Assembly (NCBI RefSeq): GCF_000768875.1
Contig: NZ_JRAO01000010.1
Location: 188,759-252,758, forward strand
Origin: Porphyromonas sp. COT-239 OH1446
GTDB lineage: Bacteria; Bacteroidota; Bacteroidia; Bacteroidales; Porphyromonadaceae
Direction: 5' to 3'
DNA: 64,000 nucleotides
Below, one piece after another: positions 37,047 to 46,273 of this stretch; position 1 is the stretch's first letter; each line of letters starts with the position of its first letter. Position numbers and translations under genes: made by a program. The notes beneath the pieces were generated by a model. The model worked only from the letters and a program-made list of their open reading frames with translations, searched no databases and was not told the origin of the DNA.

Positions 37047-39323
37047 TTAGAAGTTGAACGTATAACCTACAGAGATCTGATTGTTCTTGAAGGCATTACG
37101 TATAGAGTAATCAACGCTCAGCTTACCGCCAAGAATGTCGGTAAAGTAAGTACCTACGATTACGTTAGTACCGAAGCGCACTGTGCTATTGATGTCCGTA
37201 TAGCCAAGACCTACACCCACATAAGGCTTGAGGGGTAGTATTTTGCCAATACGGAAGCCATAGAGCACGTTAGCAGAGAGACCGAAGCCATCATTGGAAC
37301 CAAGACCGATAAAAGTCTCTGGAGCAAAGGCAAAGTCCGAACGGCCAATCTGGAAGATAGGACGTAGGCCCAAATTCCAAGTAGTATGGTCTCCGAAGCT
37401 AGGACCAGTGAAGAGGGTAAGCCCTCTAAATCTTAGAACAGGCTCTCTAGCACTAGTTACAAGAACTACATCATCGCCAGATGGCGTACGCACCTCTTGG
37501 ATTATAGGAGCTACAGGAGCATTAAGCACCTGACTCTGAAGAGTTACATCACGAAGATCACGATTAGAACGGTCGAGGCGGTCTACACGACGAACTAGCT
37601 CTTCCATACGCTCAAGTAGCTGTTCAGTCTTGCTGTCATCCTTTTTAACCGCTGGCATGACAATCTGCTGGGGAGCAAGATGCTGACGATACTTAGCCTG
37701 ACTAAGAGCGTTGATCAGAAGGATCTTGTCAAGATCCGTCAGGCTGCTACCCATCACATTGGCATTGGTGATGGTCTGAGCGTTTGCACCCTTGACTTCG
37801 GATACCACACGACGTACAAGGCTCTCGAACTGAGAAGTAGTCAGAACAATATCCTTTGGATAAGCATACTCAGTTCTGATGATCTCTTCACTCTTGATCG
37901 ACTTGATGTTGTCGAGGGCATTCTTCTCCTCAATGATACGAGATACCTTCTCTGCATCATGGTTTCTAGCAGCCTCTTCCAGCTCTCTATTCAGTTTAGC
38001 GATACGGCTTTCATATTCAGCACGCAGCTTGTTAATCTCACTCATATTGGCCTCACGAGCAGCACCACGGGCACTAGTAATGTAGTTGCGGTAGACATCT
38101 CTTGGGTTAGGAGAGGGAGATCCGAAGTGGAAGCGGATACCAGCCTGATACATCATGCTCAGATTTACCTGGCTAGGCTCAAGGATTCTCTTAATGTTAG
38201 GATTGTCCTGTCTATTGAGCATGGCATCTACAGCGACATAGGCAGCGACAGAGCGATGCAGAGGCATATCGATACCAGCACCAGCAGTAGCATAAAGGCC
38301 ACTACGTCCGAGACGAGTACCGAACTTGTCGACATAGTTATCCTTATCTACAAGCATGTAACCAGCACCCATGCTGATGTAAGGGGTTACCCCCTGAGGG
38401 AAGTTAAGACGACCAATGAACTTACCTCCGAAGAGCTGCATATGATCAGAGGTCTTGAGCTTCCTCGTCCTTGGGCTCTGAGCCGCACGGTAATAGTAAC
38501 CACGCACCCCGATCAGAGGATTGAGGTCTACACCCAAAGATCCTCCGACAAACCACTGATTGCGGAAGATAGACTTATCGTTGAAGTTGATATAGGCCAC
38601 ACCTGGCTCGAGAGAGAACTTCATGCCACGATAGCCTCCAGCAAAAGCATCTCGATAGGCACGAGAAACGGCATCCTTAGGATACTCGCTCGTACCGCCG
38701 AAGTAGAAGTCGAGGGAGGCCTGTGCGGCCCAGTTGTGAAGGCGACCATTCTTAGATGCCCCAGCGGCTAGGTAATGATTGTTTTTGTCTACGTTGAAGA
38801 AGATATTGCGTCCCTCCAACGTGAGAGCGATGCGACGTGCCAAGTTGATCTTAGCACCAGCACCGATAGATCCATAGAGCTGCTCCTCCTTATACTTGCC
38901 TGGAGCAACGGGGTAGTCATACTTGAAGTTCATCAGACCACCCCCAGCTGTCAAGTAAGGGGTTAAAGCTGTGCCATCCCATAGGTTCAGCTTAACCTCT
39001 CCCCCGAGGCGATCGATGTGGATCTTAGCATCCTCCAGCTTATCGGCTATACTCTGTAAAGCTCCCCAAGAAGAGCCCTTGAGCTTTCCCTTGAGGTTGT
39101 AGCTTCTCTCATAGAGAGCACGGAACTCAATGAGAGGACCTAGCCCGATGCCTGCACGCACACCATAATAGGGGGTATCACCCATATTAAGGTTGTTGTG
39201 CCACCAGGTGTACCCAAGCACAGGCGAAGCCGTAAAGCTCACGTCCTTGACCTGAGCATTAGCCTTAACGCCAAAGCTCAGCAGGATTGCAGCACAAAGT
39301 GCCAAAGTCTTTTTCTTGCCCAT
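37047..39323 (-). CDS. Large outer membrane protein with repeated beta-barrel-like domains and a coiled coil
   Basis: 758 residues from the ATG at 39323 (MGKKKTLALCAAILLSFG), which begins a signal peptide ending KANAQ. Three regions read as outer membrane barrel segments: about 25-210 (GVRAGIGLGPLIEFRALY, then TAGGGLMNFKYDY), 225-415 (GMKFSLEPGVAYINF, GVTPYISMGAGYMLVDKD) and 635-758, which ends in an aromatic residue (ISVGYTFNF). Regions 1 and 2 share motifs (GVRxY/GIGL, TPYxxxGxGYM), as if duplicated. Between 440 and 620 lies a long charged helix (MSEINKLRAEYESRIAKLNR) and a second heptad stretch. No family is recognised beyond porin-family barrels. TACCTTTG on the minus strand (39378-39385) is a likely -7 box. 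Confidence 0.75.
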   Translation of the reverse strand: MGKKKTLALCAAILLSFGVKANAQVKDVSFTASPVLGYTWWHNNLNMGDTPYYGVRAGIGLGPLIEFRALYERSYNLKGKLKGSSWGALQSIADKLEDAKIHIDRLGGEVKLNLWDGTALTPYLTAGGGLMNFKYDYPVAPGKYKEEQLYGSIGAGAKINLARRIALTLEGRNIFFNVDKNNHYLAAGASKNGRLHNWAAQASLDFYFGGTSEYPKDAVSRAYRDAFAGGYRGMKFSLEPGVAYINFNDKSIFRNQWFVGGSLGVDLNPLIGVRGYYYRAAQSPRTRKLKTSDHMQLFGGKFIGRLNFPQGVTPYISMGAGYMLVDKDNYVDKFGTRLGRSGLYATAGAGIDMPLHRSVAAYVAVDAMLNRQDNPNIKRILEPSQVNLSMMYQAGIRFHFGSPSPNPRDVYRNYITSARGAAREANMSEINKLRAEYESRIAKLNRELEEAARNHDAEKVSRIIEEKNALDNIKSIKSEEIIRTEYAYPKDIVLTTSQFESLVRRVVSEVKGANAQTITNANVMGSSLTDLDKILLINALSQAKYRQHLAPQQIVMPAVKKDDSKTEQLLERMEELVRRVDRLDRSNRDLRDVTLQSQVLNAPVAPIIQEVRTPSGDDVVLVTSAREPVLRFRGLTLFTGPSFGDHTTWNLGLRPIFQIGRSDFAFAPETFIGLGSNDGFGLSANVLYGFRIGKILPLKPYVGVGLGYTDINSTVRFGTNVIVGTYFTDILGGKLSVDYSIRNAFKNNQISVGYTFNF

Positions 39324-39377
39324 AAATTTCACTTTAATAGGTTTATAACTATTGTCATTGTAATCTTCATTACCTTG

Positions 39378-39385
39378 CAAAGGTA
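39378..39385 (-). promoter_or_regulatory. -7 box of the multi-barrel/OmpA operon
   Basis: TACCTTTG on the minus strand, 55 bases before the ATG at 39323. The expected -33 position has no good match. It lies within CATTACCTTGCAAAGGTAAT, a near-perfect inverted repeat that could also be an operator. Confidence 0.5.
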
Positions 39386-39386
39386 A

Positions 39387-39687
39387 TACATTGTTATGAA
39401 TTATCTTCGTTCTTTAAGAGGAAATATCGACCCATATCACAAAAAAAGTATCTCACGAACAAGATTTTTTATTTTCACCTACAACTACTCGAAAGCCACA
39501 GAAAGAGTCTCAAGAAGTCAAACACACTAGGATTAGGACAAGTAGAAGAAAATATGAGCTTAAGATAGGGCGATCAATAGGAAGCCATTAGGTAATATCA
39601 GGCGCACCAGTAGGATATCACTCAATACAAAAAGAATTGGAGCAAACCTCCCGATCTACTCCAACCTATTTAACCAAAACCTTAACT
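39387..39687. other. Gene-free AT-rich stretch upstream of miaB
   Basis: No ORF is supported. It holds a very degenerate possible remnant of the 23-base repeat (AGGGCG, AGGTAA and AGGATA starts at about 39567-39625), and an inverted repeat TTGGAG/CTCCAA (39639-39662) just before the small ORF that precedes miaB. Confidence 0.4.
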
Positions 39688-39783
39688 ATGAAAAATCTTA
39701 CATTTTCCAACGCAAATGTAAGCAGAATATCCGAACTTACCAAGCCTAATCTCTGTTATAATATCTCAAACATGGTTTATTAG
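39688..39783 (+). CDS. Possible 31-residue leader peptide directly before miaB
   Basis: An ATG at 39688 opens a 31-codon frame (MKNLTFSNANVS to YNISNMVY) with its TAG at 39781-39783, one base before the miaB ATG at 39785. Codon use is AT-rich, unlike the genes around it. The stop/start proximity would suit translational coupling, and a hairpin lies just upstream. No homology is known to me; it may be chance. Confidence 0.3.
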   Translation: MKNLTFSNANVSRISELTKPNLCYNISNMVY

Positions 39784-39784
39784 T

Positions 39785-41188
39785 ATGAGCAATGCAATGA
39801 CAGCGGACTCTAAATCCGCCCAAGCAGTAACGGACAAAAGTCTCTACATCGAGACCTATGGATGCCAAATGAACGTAGCTGACAGCGAAGTTGTAGCCTC
39901 CATCATGCAGATGGATGGGTTTCATTTGGTTGAGCATCCAGACGATGCCGATGCGATCTTCATCAACACCTGTTCGGTGCGAGAGAATGCCGAGCAAAAG
40001 GTACTCAACCGCATCGAGTACTACAACACCCTACGCCGCAAGCATCGCAAGGGATTGGTGCTAGGCATCCTAGGCTGTATGGCCGAGCGAGTCAAGGACG
40101 AACTGATCGACAAATATGGTGTAGACCTCGTCGTCGGGCCAGACAGCTACCTAGATCTGCCCAATCTAGTCGGGGCTGTCGAGCGAGGCGAGCGAGCCAT
40201 CAACGTCAAACTCTCCACCCAAGAGACCTACAAAGATGTCATGCCTCTGAAAATGAGTGGTGTGCACATCTCTGGCTTTGTGTCGATCATGCGAGGCTGC
40301 AATAATTTCTGCTCCTACTGCATCGTCCCCTATACCCGTGGTCGGGAGCGTAGTAGAGAGATTGATAGCATCCTACGAGAGGTGCTCGATCTCAGGGAAA
40401 AGAATTATCGAGAGGTAACCCTACTTGGGCAGAATGTCAATTCGTATCGCTACGACTCGGGAGAGCGTATCTATGACTTTGCCGACCTCCTCTCGGCGGT
40501 AGCCGAGGCAGTCCCTGAGATGCGCATCCGCTTCACTTCACCCCACCCCAAGGATATGGACGACAAGGCCATCGCTACGATGGCGAAGTATCCGAATATC
40601 TGTCGGCATATCCACTTCCCAGCCCAGTCGGGTAGCGATCGTATCCTCAAGCTAATGAAGCGCAACTATACACGTCAGTGGTACTTAGATCGTGTAAGGA
40701 TCATCCGAGAGGCTATGCCCGACTGTGCCCTAAGCTCGGATCTCTTCTGTGGCTTCCATGACGAGAGCGAGGAGGACTTCCAGGACACCCTACGCCTGAT
40801 GCAAGAGGTGGGTTACGACAGCTCGTTTATGTTCAAGTATTCAGAGCGTCCCGGCACCTATGCAGCCAAATACCTAGAGGATAATGTACCCGAGGAGACG
40901 AAGCTACGCCGTCTACAGGAGATGATCGACCTACAAAACAAGCTCTCGCTCGAGAGCAATCTCAGAGATATTGGAAAGACCGTCGAGGTACTCGTTGAGG
41001 GCTTCAGTAAGCGTTCACGAGAGCAGCTCTTCGGCCGAACGCAGCAGAATAAGGTCGTGGTCTTCGACAAGCAAGGCTACCGCATTGGGCAATTCGTCGA
41101 GGTCGTCGTCGAGGCTGCTACCTCAGCGACCCTCATTGGCAAGCCTATACGCCCAGCAGAGGGCTACTCCCCCAAGCCTCAGGACTAG
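39785..41188 (+). CDS. miaB: tRNA-2-methylthio-N6-dimethylallyladenosine synthase
   Basis: 467 residues. The N-terminal MTTase domain has the three cluster cysteines in ETYGCQMNVAD, FINTCSVREN and LGCMAE; the radical-SAM motif CNNFCSYC follows near residue 168, then PYTRGRERSR. A C-terminal TRAM-like domain (VEVLVEGFSKRSREQLFGRT) is present. It methylthiolates A37 of tRNAs that read UNN codons. It is monocistronic, with a good terminator. Confidence 0.95.
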   Translation: MSNAMTADSKSAQAVTDKSLYIETYGCQMNVADSEVVASIMQMDGFHLVEHPDDADAIFINTCSVRENAEQKVLNRIEYYNTLRRKHRKGLVLGILGCMAERVKDELIDKYGVDLVVGPDSYLDLPNLVGAVERGERAINVKLSTQETYKDVMPLKMSGVHISGFVSIMRGCNNFCSYCIVPYTRGRERSREIDSILREVLDLREKNYREVTLLGQNVNSYRYDSGERIYDFADLLSAVAEAVPEMRIRFTSPHPKDMDDKAIATMAKYPNICRHIHFPAQSGSDRILKLMKRNYTRQWYLDRVRIIREAMPDCALSSDLFCGFHDESEEDFQDTLRLMQEVGYDSSFMFKYSERPGTYAAKYLEDNVPEETKLRRLQEMIDLQNKLSLESNLRDIGKTVEVLVEGFSKRSREQLFGRTQQNKVVVFDKQGYRIGQFVEVVVEAATSATLIGKPIRPAEGYSPKPQD

Positions 41189-41257
41189 GCCTTCCCAAGG
41201 ACATAAGCGACTCGCTAAGGACAACCCCCGAAGGTCTAGGGACAGACAAACAAATAC

Positions 41258-41293
41258 GACGCCATACCCATCGAGGTATGGCGTCTATTTTTT
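41258..41293 (+). terminator. Terminator of miaB
   Basis: A 10-bp perfect stem (GACGCCATAC with its complement), 8-base loop, then TATTTTTTG. Confidence 0.8.
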
Positions 41294-41314
41294 GATCTAT
41301 AAGCTCTCTCCACC

Positions 41315-42433
41315 TCAAGGACGAGGGGCAGGGAGGCTTCCAGCAAATCGCTCCAGCTCGGCAATAATCTCCTCGTTGCTATCTGTGATCGAGAGGATAA
41401 TATGCTTGAGCTTGCCCGAGGTAGAGAGCTCTTCGATAAGCGGATAAATGGGCTTCTCTCTAGTCCAATAGCTCTCGCCAAGGAAGATCATCGGGCTAGC
41501 TACACCATAGCTGACATAATGGTTCTGAGCTAGATCCTGAAAGATCTCCTGCATCGTACCCGCACTGCCAGGCGAATAAATCACCCCTCCTCGAGCGACA
41601 GCCAAGAGGCCCTCCTCACGAATGCTATTGGCAAAGTACTTGGCGATCTTAGTAGCGAAAGGGGTTGCCAGCTCATGACCGTAATGCCAAGTGGGTATTC
41701 CGAGACTATCATAGCCTAGGTTCGGATAGCGATCAATGACCTCGAAGGCTGTCTCGAGCCAGCCCTCGTCGGCATACTTGGGGGCTCGGGCAAGGATCGC
41801 TAGGGCTTCTCCGAGGGTATGTTCACTACGACCTGCCAGCCATGCTCCGAGATGGGTTGCCTCCATAGCCCCTGGGCCTCCACCAGAGAGCATCAGGTAG
41901 CCTCGCTCTGTAAGCTGACTCGAGAGCTGAGCAATCTGACGAAACATCGGTGAGGTGCGGCTCAATCCATGACCGCCCATGATGGCGACGATTTTGTGGG
42001 CCGAATAGTCCTCTAGGAGCTTCGTCAAATTCTCTGATATAGAATGATCATGCAAGGCTTGCGAGAGCGAGTCTAAGAGTGATTGTCTGTGGGTAGAGGC
42101 CACATAGTGGTCATAGACTCGCTTGTCATAGCAGGAGACATAGCTCTCAGGTCGCTCCCAGTGGTAGCCTTCGTAGAGGGAAAGGCCTGTGTAGAGCTCC
42201 TCGGGGTAGGTCTTGTAGGGGACGTTAAGACTAGGGAAGATGTAGTTATGCTCGTAGAGATGAAGCATCAGGCTGGGCGAGATCTTGCAGCCCAAGAAGA
42301 GGCACTCGACATACTTGGTCTCGAGCATATCCCTCTCGACCGAGGAGAAGTCTATCCCTTGGAAGGCAACATCACGGATCTCCTCTTCCTTGAAAAGGTT
42401 TCTCAGATCGGAGAGGTCTTCGTATAGTTTCAT
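41315..42433 (-). CDS. LOG-family (Rossmann-fold) nucleotide-binding protein
   Basis: 372 residues. The core from about 150 to 340 has the LOG-like fold: VAIMGGHGLSRTS, LMLSGGGPGAMEATHLGAWLAG and YSPGSAGTMQEIFQD. The last replaces the usual PGGxGTxxE with PGSAGTMQE, keeping the catalytic glutamate. LOG enzymes hydrolyse nucleoside 5'-monophosphates to base and ribose phosphate. The N-terminal 140 residues are extra compared with the short LOG proteins and may form a separate domain. It lies 36 bases after murG on the same strand. Confidence 0.78.
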   Translation of the reverse strand: MKLYEDLSDLRNLFKEEEIRDVAFQGIDFSSVERDMLETKYVECLFLGCKISPSLMLHLYEHNYIFPSLNVPYKTYPEELYTGLSLYEGYHWERPESYVSCYDKRVYDHYVASTHRQSLLDSLSQALHDHSISENLTKLLEDYSAHKIVAIMGGHGLSRTSPMFRQIAQLSSQLTERGYLMLSGGGPGAMEATHLGAWLAGRSEHTLGEALAILARAPKYADEGWLETAFEVIDRYPNLGYDSLGIPTWHYGHELATPFATKIAKYFANSIREEGLLAVARGGVIYSPGSAGTMQEIFQDLAQNHYVSYGVASPMIFLGESYWTREKPIYPLIEELSTSGKLKHIILSITDSNEEIIAELERFAGSLPAPRP

Positions 42434-42469
42434 GAACTCAGGCGGTTATCCTAGCTTCCAAGCCTCCGT

Positions 42470-43621
42470 TTACAACTCCTTACGACAGAGCTGCTCTACC
42501 TCGTCTACGATGCGTTCTGCAGCTCGAGGCTCCGAGAGGCCAAGGATCTCGACCTGTAGGCTCTCTCGCCTCGTCTTGTCGGCCAGAAGCTCAAGGGCAA
42601 CCGAGCTGAGGCGTTCGACAGCCTCCGCATCGGGGATGAGGATTGCAGCCCCTCGACTAGAGAGGGCCAGGGCATTTTTCGTCTGATGATCCTCGGCTAC
42701 GTTGGGCGAAGGAACGAGAATACTGGGCTTACCCAGGAGGCAAAGCTCAGAGATCGAGCAAGCCCCAGCCCGAGAGATCACCACATCGGCCAGGAGATAG
42801 GCATAGTCCATCCGATCAATGAAGGCCGAGCAATAGTACCGCCCAGGATAATCGACAAGAGCCAGGCGGGCCTGCTCTTGATACAGACGCCCCGTCTGCC
42901 AGATGAGTGCCGCCCCAGAGCTTGCCCAGAGCTTGAGCGAGGAGGCAATACTCTCGTTGATCGTTCTAGCCCCGAGGCTCCCACCGACAATTAGGACGAC
43001 CTCTCCAACGTCTTTGGGGAAGCCAAAGTAAGCCAAGGCCTCAGCTCGAGTGGCCGTCAAGAATTCGATCTGAGGGCGGATGGGATTGCCCGTTAGGGCG
43101 ATCTTGTCCTTGCGGAAGAAGCGTTCCATATCTGGGTAGGCCACACAAATGCGATTGGCCCTACGAGCCAGGAGCTTATTGCTCACCCCGGCATAGGAAT
43201 TCTGCTCCTGGATGAGAGTTGGGACACCTAGGCTCTGAGCCGCTTTGAGGGTGGGTGCACTGGCATAGCCCCCTACCCCTATAACTACATCTGGAGCGAA
43301 GGAGCGCACGAGGGCTCGAGCCATAACAAGGGCTCGAGCGAACTTGCGTAGGACCGAGACATTGCGCCAGATCTGCTTGCGGTGAAAGCCTTCGACGGGC
43401 AACCCAACGATTTCATAGCCAGCCGCTGGGACACGCTGCATCTCCATCCTCCCCTCCGCACCAACGAAGAGGATCTTGATGTCGGGATAACGCTTGCGTA
43501 GGGTATCGGCGATAGAGATCGCAGGGAAAATATGCCCCCCTGTGCCGCCACCACTGATGATAACACGCTTGGGATGAATTGTTTGCTCCATATTCATTTG
43601 ATGATTATCATAGAAGTCCAT
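42470..43621 (-). CDS. murG: UDP-GlcNAc:lipid I N-acetylglucosaminyltransferase
   Basis: 383 residues from the ATG that abuts the ftsW stop (TAGATG at 43619-43624); ATGs eight and ten codons further in (43597, 43591) are alternative starts closer to the conserved RVIISGGGTGGHIFPA. Other motifs are GVGGYAS, EQNSYAG and SRAGACSISELCLLGKPSILVP. It makes lipid II at the inner face of the membrane. Last gene of a murD-ftsW-murG cluster. Confidence 0.94.
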   Translation of the reverse strand: MDFYDNHQMNMEQTIHPKRVIISGGGTGGHIFPAISIADTLRKRYPDIKILFVGAEGRMEMQRVPAAGYEIVGLPVEGFHRKQIWRNVSVLRKFARALVMARALVRSFAPDVVIGVGGYASAPTLKAAQSLGVPTLIQEQNSYAGVSNKLLARRANRICVAYPDMERFFRKDKIALTGNPIRPQIEFLTATRAEALAYFGFPKDVGEVVLIVGGSLGARTINESIASSLKLWASSGAALIWQTGRLYQEQARLALVDYPGRYYCSAFIDRMDYAYLLADVVISRAGACSISELCLLGKPSILVPSPNVAEDHQTKNALALSSRGAAILIPDAEAVERLSSVALELLADKTRRESLQVEILGLSEPRAAERIVDEVEQLCRKEL

Positions 43622-44890
43622 CTAAGCCTCTGTCTCTGCAGCACTAAGGATCTCTTGCTCTCTGCGGTCGAGCTCTCTGATCTTGGTCTGTGAGCGAGAG
43701 ATCCCGATCACAATACCCACCGCAATGCTAGCACTAAGATAGGATGAACCGCCGTCGCTAATGAGTGGCAGAGGCTGCCCCGTGATAAACATACCAGAGG
43801 CTACCATGAGGTTGATCAGAGCTGAGAAGGGATACAAGAGCCCAAAGCCCAAGAGGACGTAGCGTCGATACATGTTCTCCTCTCGCTGGGCAAGCCTACC
43901 AACCCAAAGAAACCAAAGCAGATAGAGCGAGGGGACGAAGAGCATCCCGACGACTCCCCACTCCTCGACGATGATGGCGTAGATATAGTCCGAATAGGCC
44001 AGGGGCAGATAATCTCTTGTCTTGCTCTTGCCCAAACCACTGGGGACTTGTCCTCTAGAGATAGCCACAAGTGCCAGCTTGCTCTGAGTGCTTCCCTCCT
44101 CTAGGTTGTAGTATTCCTTGTCTGAGGAGGGATCTTCTGCAATATGGTACAGACGCTGCTGCCACACAGGCGATCTGTGGTGGATCTTGCGCAACGTATC
44201 CTCAGGGATAAAGAGTAGAGCTGAGACGAGCAATGCCCCTGCGACGAAGAGCAGGACAAAGACTCGGAGAATGAAGGAGAGGGGGGCTCTAAGAGTAATC
44301 GTATAGAGGAATAGGAACGAAATCAGGATGAAGGTCGTCGAGAGATTGGTCAGATTGATGGAGAGCGTAATAGCAACAATCACAAACCAATAGATCAAGA
44401 AGAAAAGGTGGGCATACTTCTTGGCTAGGGGGAAGTGCTCTCGGCGCATCTTAGCCACCTTCGCTCCGATCTCGGCCCCATAAAGCACGATGATAAGCTT
44501 GAAGAACTCAGAGGGCTGAATCGATATTCCCATGATCCTCGTCCATCGAGAGGCCTGGTTGGCCTCCGTAGGGTTAAGCCACAGGGCTACGATGAACACA
44601 CCGACTATAAGAGCCAGGAGATACTTCTTCCTCCGATACCACTCAACGGGGAATTTGGAGACAATGACAGCCGTCCCCAGACAGAAGAGCAGTACGACAA
44701 CATGCTTGAAGACAGGGTTTGTCCCCTGCTGGCTCATGAGGAAGCTGTACATTCGAGCACTCGAGGCACTCGAGACTGCGAAGAAGGAGACGATGATGAA
44801 GGTAGCATAGAGCAGCCACAACCGCTTGTCCCCTTCGAAAATCTTACTCAATATGCCTTCCGTGCGCAGAGGTCTGGTCTGATTACTCAT
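43622..44890 (-). CDS. ftsW: SEDS-family septal peptidoglycan glycosyltransferase FtsW
   Basis: 422 residues with about ten membrane spans. SEDS motifs are NQASRWTRIMGISIQPSEF in the early half and the C-terminal GQPLPLISDGGSSYLSAS. Its place between murD and murG identifies it as FtsW rather than RodA. It polymerises lipid II at the division septum. It starts three bases after the murD stop. Confidence 0.92.
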   Translation of the reverse strand: MSNQTRPLRTEGILSKIFEGDKRLWLLYATFIIVSFFAVSSASSARMYSFLMSQQGTNPVFKHVVVLLFCLGTAVIVSKFPVEWYRRKKYLLALIVGVFIVALWLNPTEANQASRWTRIMGISIQPSEFFKLIIVLYGAEIGAKVAKMRREHFPLAKKYAHLFFLIYWFVIVAITLSINLTNLSTTFILISFLFLYTITLRAPLSFILRVFVLLFVAGALLVSALLFIPEDTLRKIHHRSPVWQQRLYHIAEDPSSDKEYYNLEEGSTQSKLALVAISRGQVPSGLGKSKTRDYLPLAYSDYIYAIIVEEWGVVGMLFVPSLYLLWFLWVGRLAQREENMYRRYVLLGFGLLYPFSALINLMVASGMFITGQPLPLISDGGSSYLSASIAVGIVIGISRSQTKIRELDRREQEILSAAETEA

Positions 44891-44893
44891 GGG

Positions 44894-46273
44894 CTAAGGC
44901 TTTGACTGCCCCTCGAGGGCGAGGACTTCGCTGCGAAAGCAATCCCCTCGGTGCATGTAGTTATCGAAGAGGTCGAAGCTCGCACAGGCAGGCGAGAGGA
45001 GGACTGTATCGCCCCGATGAGCCATTTCTCGGGCCAGCCGGATGGCCTCGGCCATAGAACGAGCCTCGGAGATGCGAGCGACACGATGATCAAAGGCTGC
45101 GTGCAGCTTCGTATTGTCCACGCCGAGGAAGATCAGGCCTCGGGCTAGAGCCTCGATCTGAGGGGCGATCTCCTCGTAGTTGTTGCCCTTGTCCTGCCCT
45201 CCGAGGATGAGGACGTAGGGTGTCGTCATGGTGCGCAAAGCATAGTAGGTCGAACTAATATTTGTAGCCTTGGAGTCGTTGATGTAGCGCACCCCATCGA
45301 CGACGGCGATCTTCTCCAGTCTGTGGGGGACGTTGATGAAGTCCTTGAGGGCCTGCCGCAGGTGCTCGGCCGACACCCCTAGTCGAAGGGCAGCGATGGA
45401 GGCAGCCATGGCATTCTGTAGATTGTGAGGGCCTTGTAGGGCAAGCTCCGAGATGGGCAATTCGAAAGCTATATCATCGAAGTGGATGCGCATCACATTG
45501 TCGTCGCTCTTGTCTGCGGCCGAGCCTACCTGCGAGTAGGTATGGAAGGCCAGTAGCTGCATCGGCATGGGCTGATGGGCTGCTACATAGCGAGCGATGA
45601 ACTCATCCTCGCCCCAATAGATGAAAGCATCTGAAGGGCCTTGATTTTGCAAGATACGCATCTTCGCCAGGGCATATTGCTCCATGTCGTAGTTGTAGCG
45701 ATCGAGGTGGTCGGGGGTAATATTCATTACCAGAGCGATATGGATATGCGCACGATACATGTCATCCAGCTGGAAGCTACTCAGCTCGACGACATAATAC
45801 TCGGGCTGCTCGGGCGAGATCACCTGCCGAGCCAGGCTAAAGCCGACATTGCCTGCCAAACCAACCCGCATCCCAGCACCCGAGAGGATGTGATGTAGCC
45901 ACATGGTCGTAGTGGTCTTGCCATTGCTCCCAGTGATCCCGATGATCTTGGCATCGGTATGGCGCAGGGCGAGCTCGATCTCGGAGATGATCGGTATCCC
46001 CTGGTTTCTGAGGGCACGGATGATGGGGGCTTTGTTCGGGATGCCAGGCGACTTGACCACCTCTTTGGCCGAGAGGATCGTCTGCTGACTGTGCTGACCC
46101 TCCTCGTAGGGGATGCCAGCAGCCTCTAGCTCGGCTTTGTATTTGTCTGCGATCTGACCATAATCGGAGACGAAGACCCTCATACCTCGACTTTGGCAGA
46201 GCAGGGCTGCACCGACGCCGCTCTCCCCTGCGCCGAGGACGACTATATCGTACTGTTGTAGTTCGCTCATCAT
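44894..46273 (-). CDS. murD: UDP-N-acetylmuramoylalanine-D-glutamate ligase
   Basis: 459 residues; the second ATG (46270) is equally possible. The N-terminal Rossmann-like domain has VVLGAGESGVGAALL, the ATP loop is GITGSNGKTTTT (near 113), and NITPDHLDRY and INDSKATN follow. It adds D-glutamate to the wall precursor. In most Bacteroidota, mraY and murE lie directly upstream; here there is a 460-base gap and an unrelated gene. Confidence 0.94.
   Translation of the reverse strand: MMSELQQYDIVVLGAGESGVGAALLCQSRGMRVFVSDYGQIADKYKAELEAAGIPYEEGQHSQQTILSAKEVVKSPGIPNKAPIIRALRNQGIPIISEIELALRHTDAKIIGITGSNGKTTTTMWLHHILSGAGMRVGLAGNVGFSLARQVISPEQPEYYVVELSSFQLDDMYRAHIHIALVMNITPDHLDRYNYDMEQYALAKMRILQNQGPSDAFIYWGEDEFIARYVAAHQPMPMQLLAFHTYSQVGSAADKSDDNVMRIHFDDIAFELPISELALQGPHNLQNAMAASIAALRLGVSAEHLRQALKDFINVPHRLEKIAVVDGVRYINDSKATNISSTYYALRTMTTPYVLILGGQDKGNNYEEIAPQIEALARGLIFLGVDNTKLHAAFDHRVARISEARSMAEAIRLAREMAHRGDTVLLSPACASFDLFDNYMHRGDCFRSEVLALEGQSKP

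Noticed and set aside
37680-38771. 363-residue plus-strand frame antisense to the multi-barrel gene
   Set aside because: Long, but no domain or promoter is visible; the minus-strand protein has a signal peptide and clear barrel pattern.
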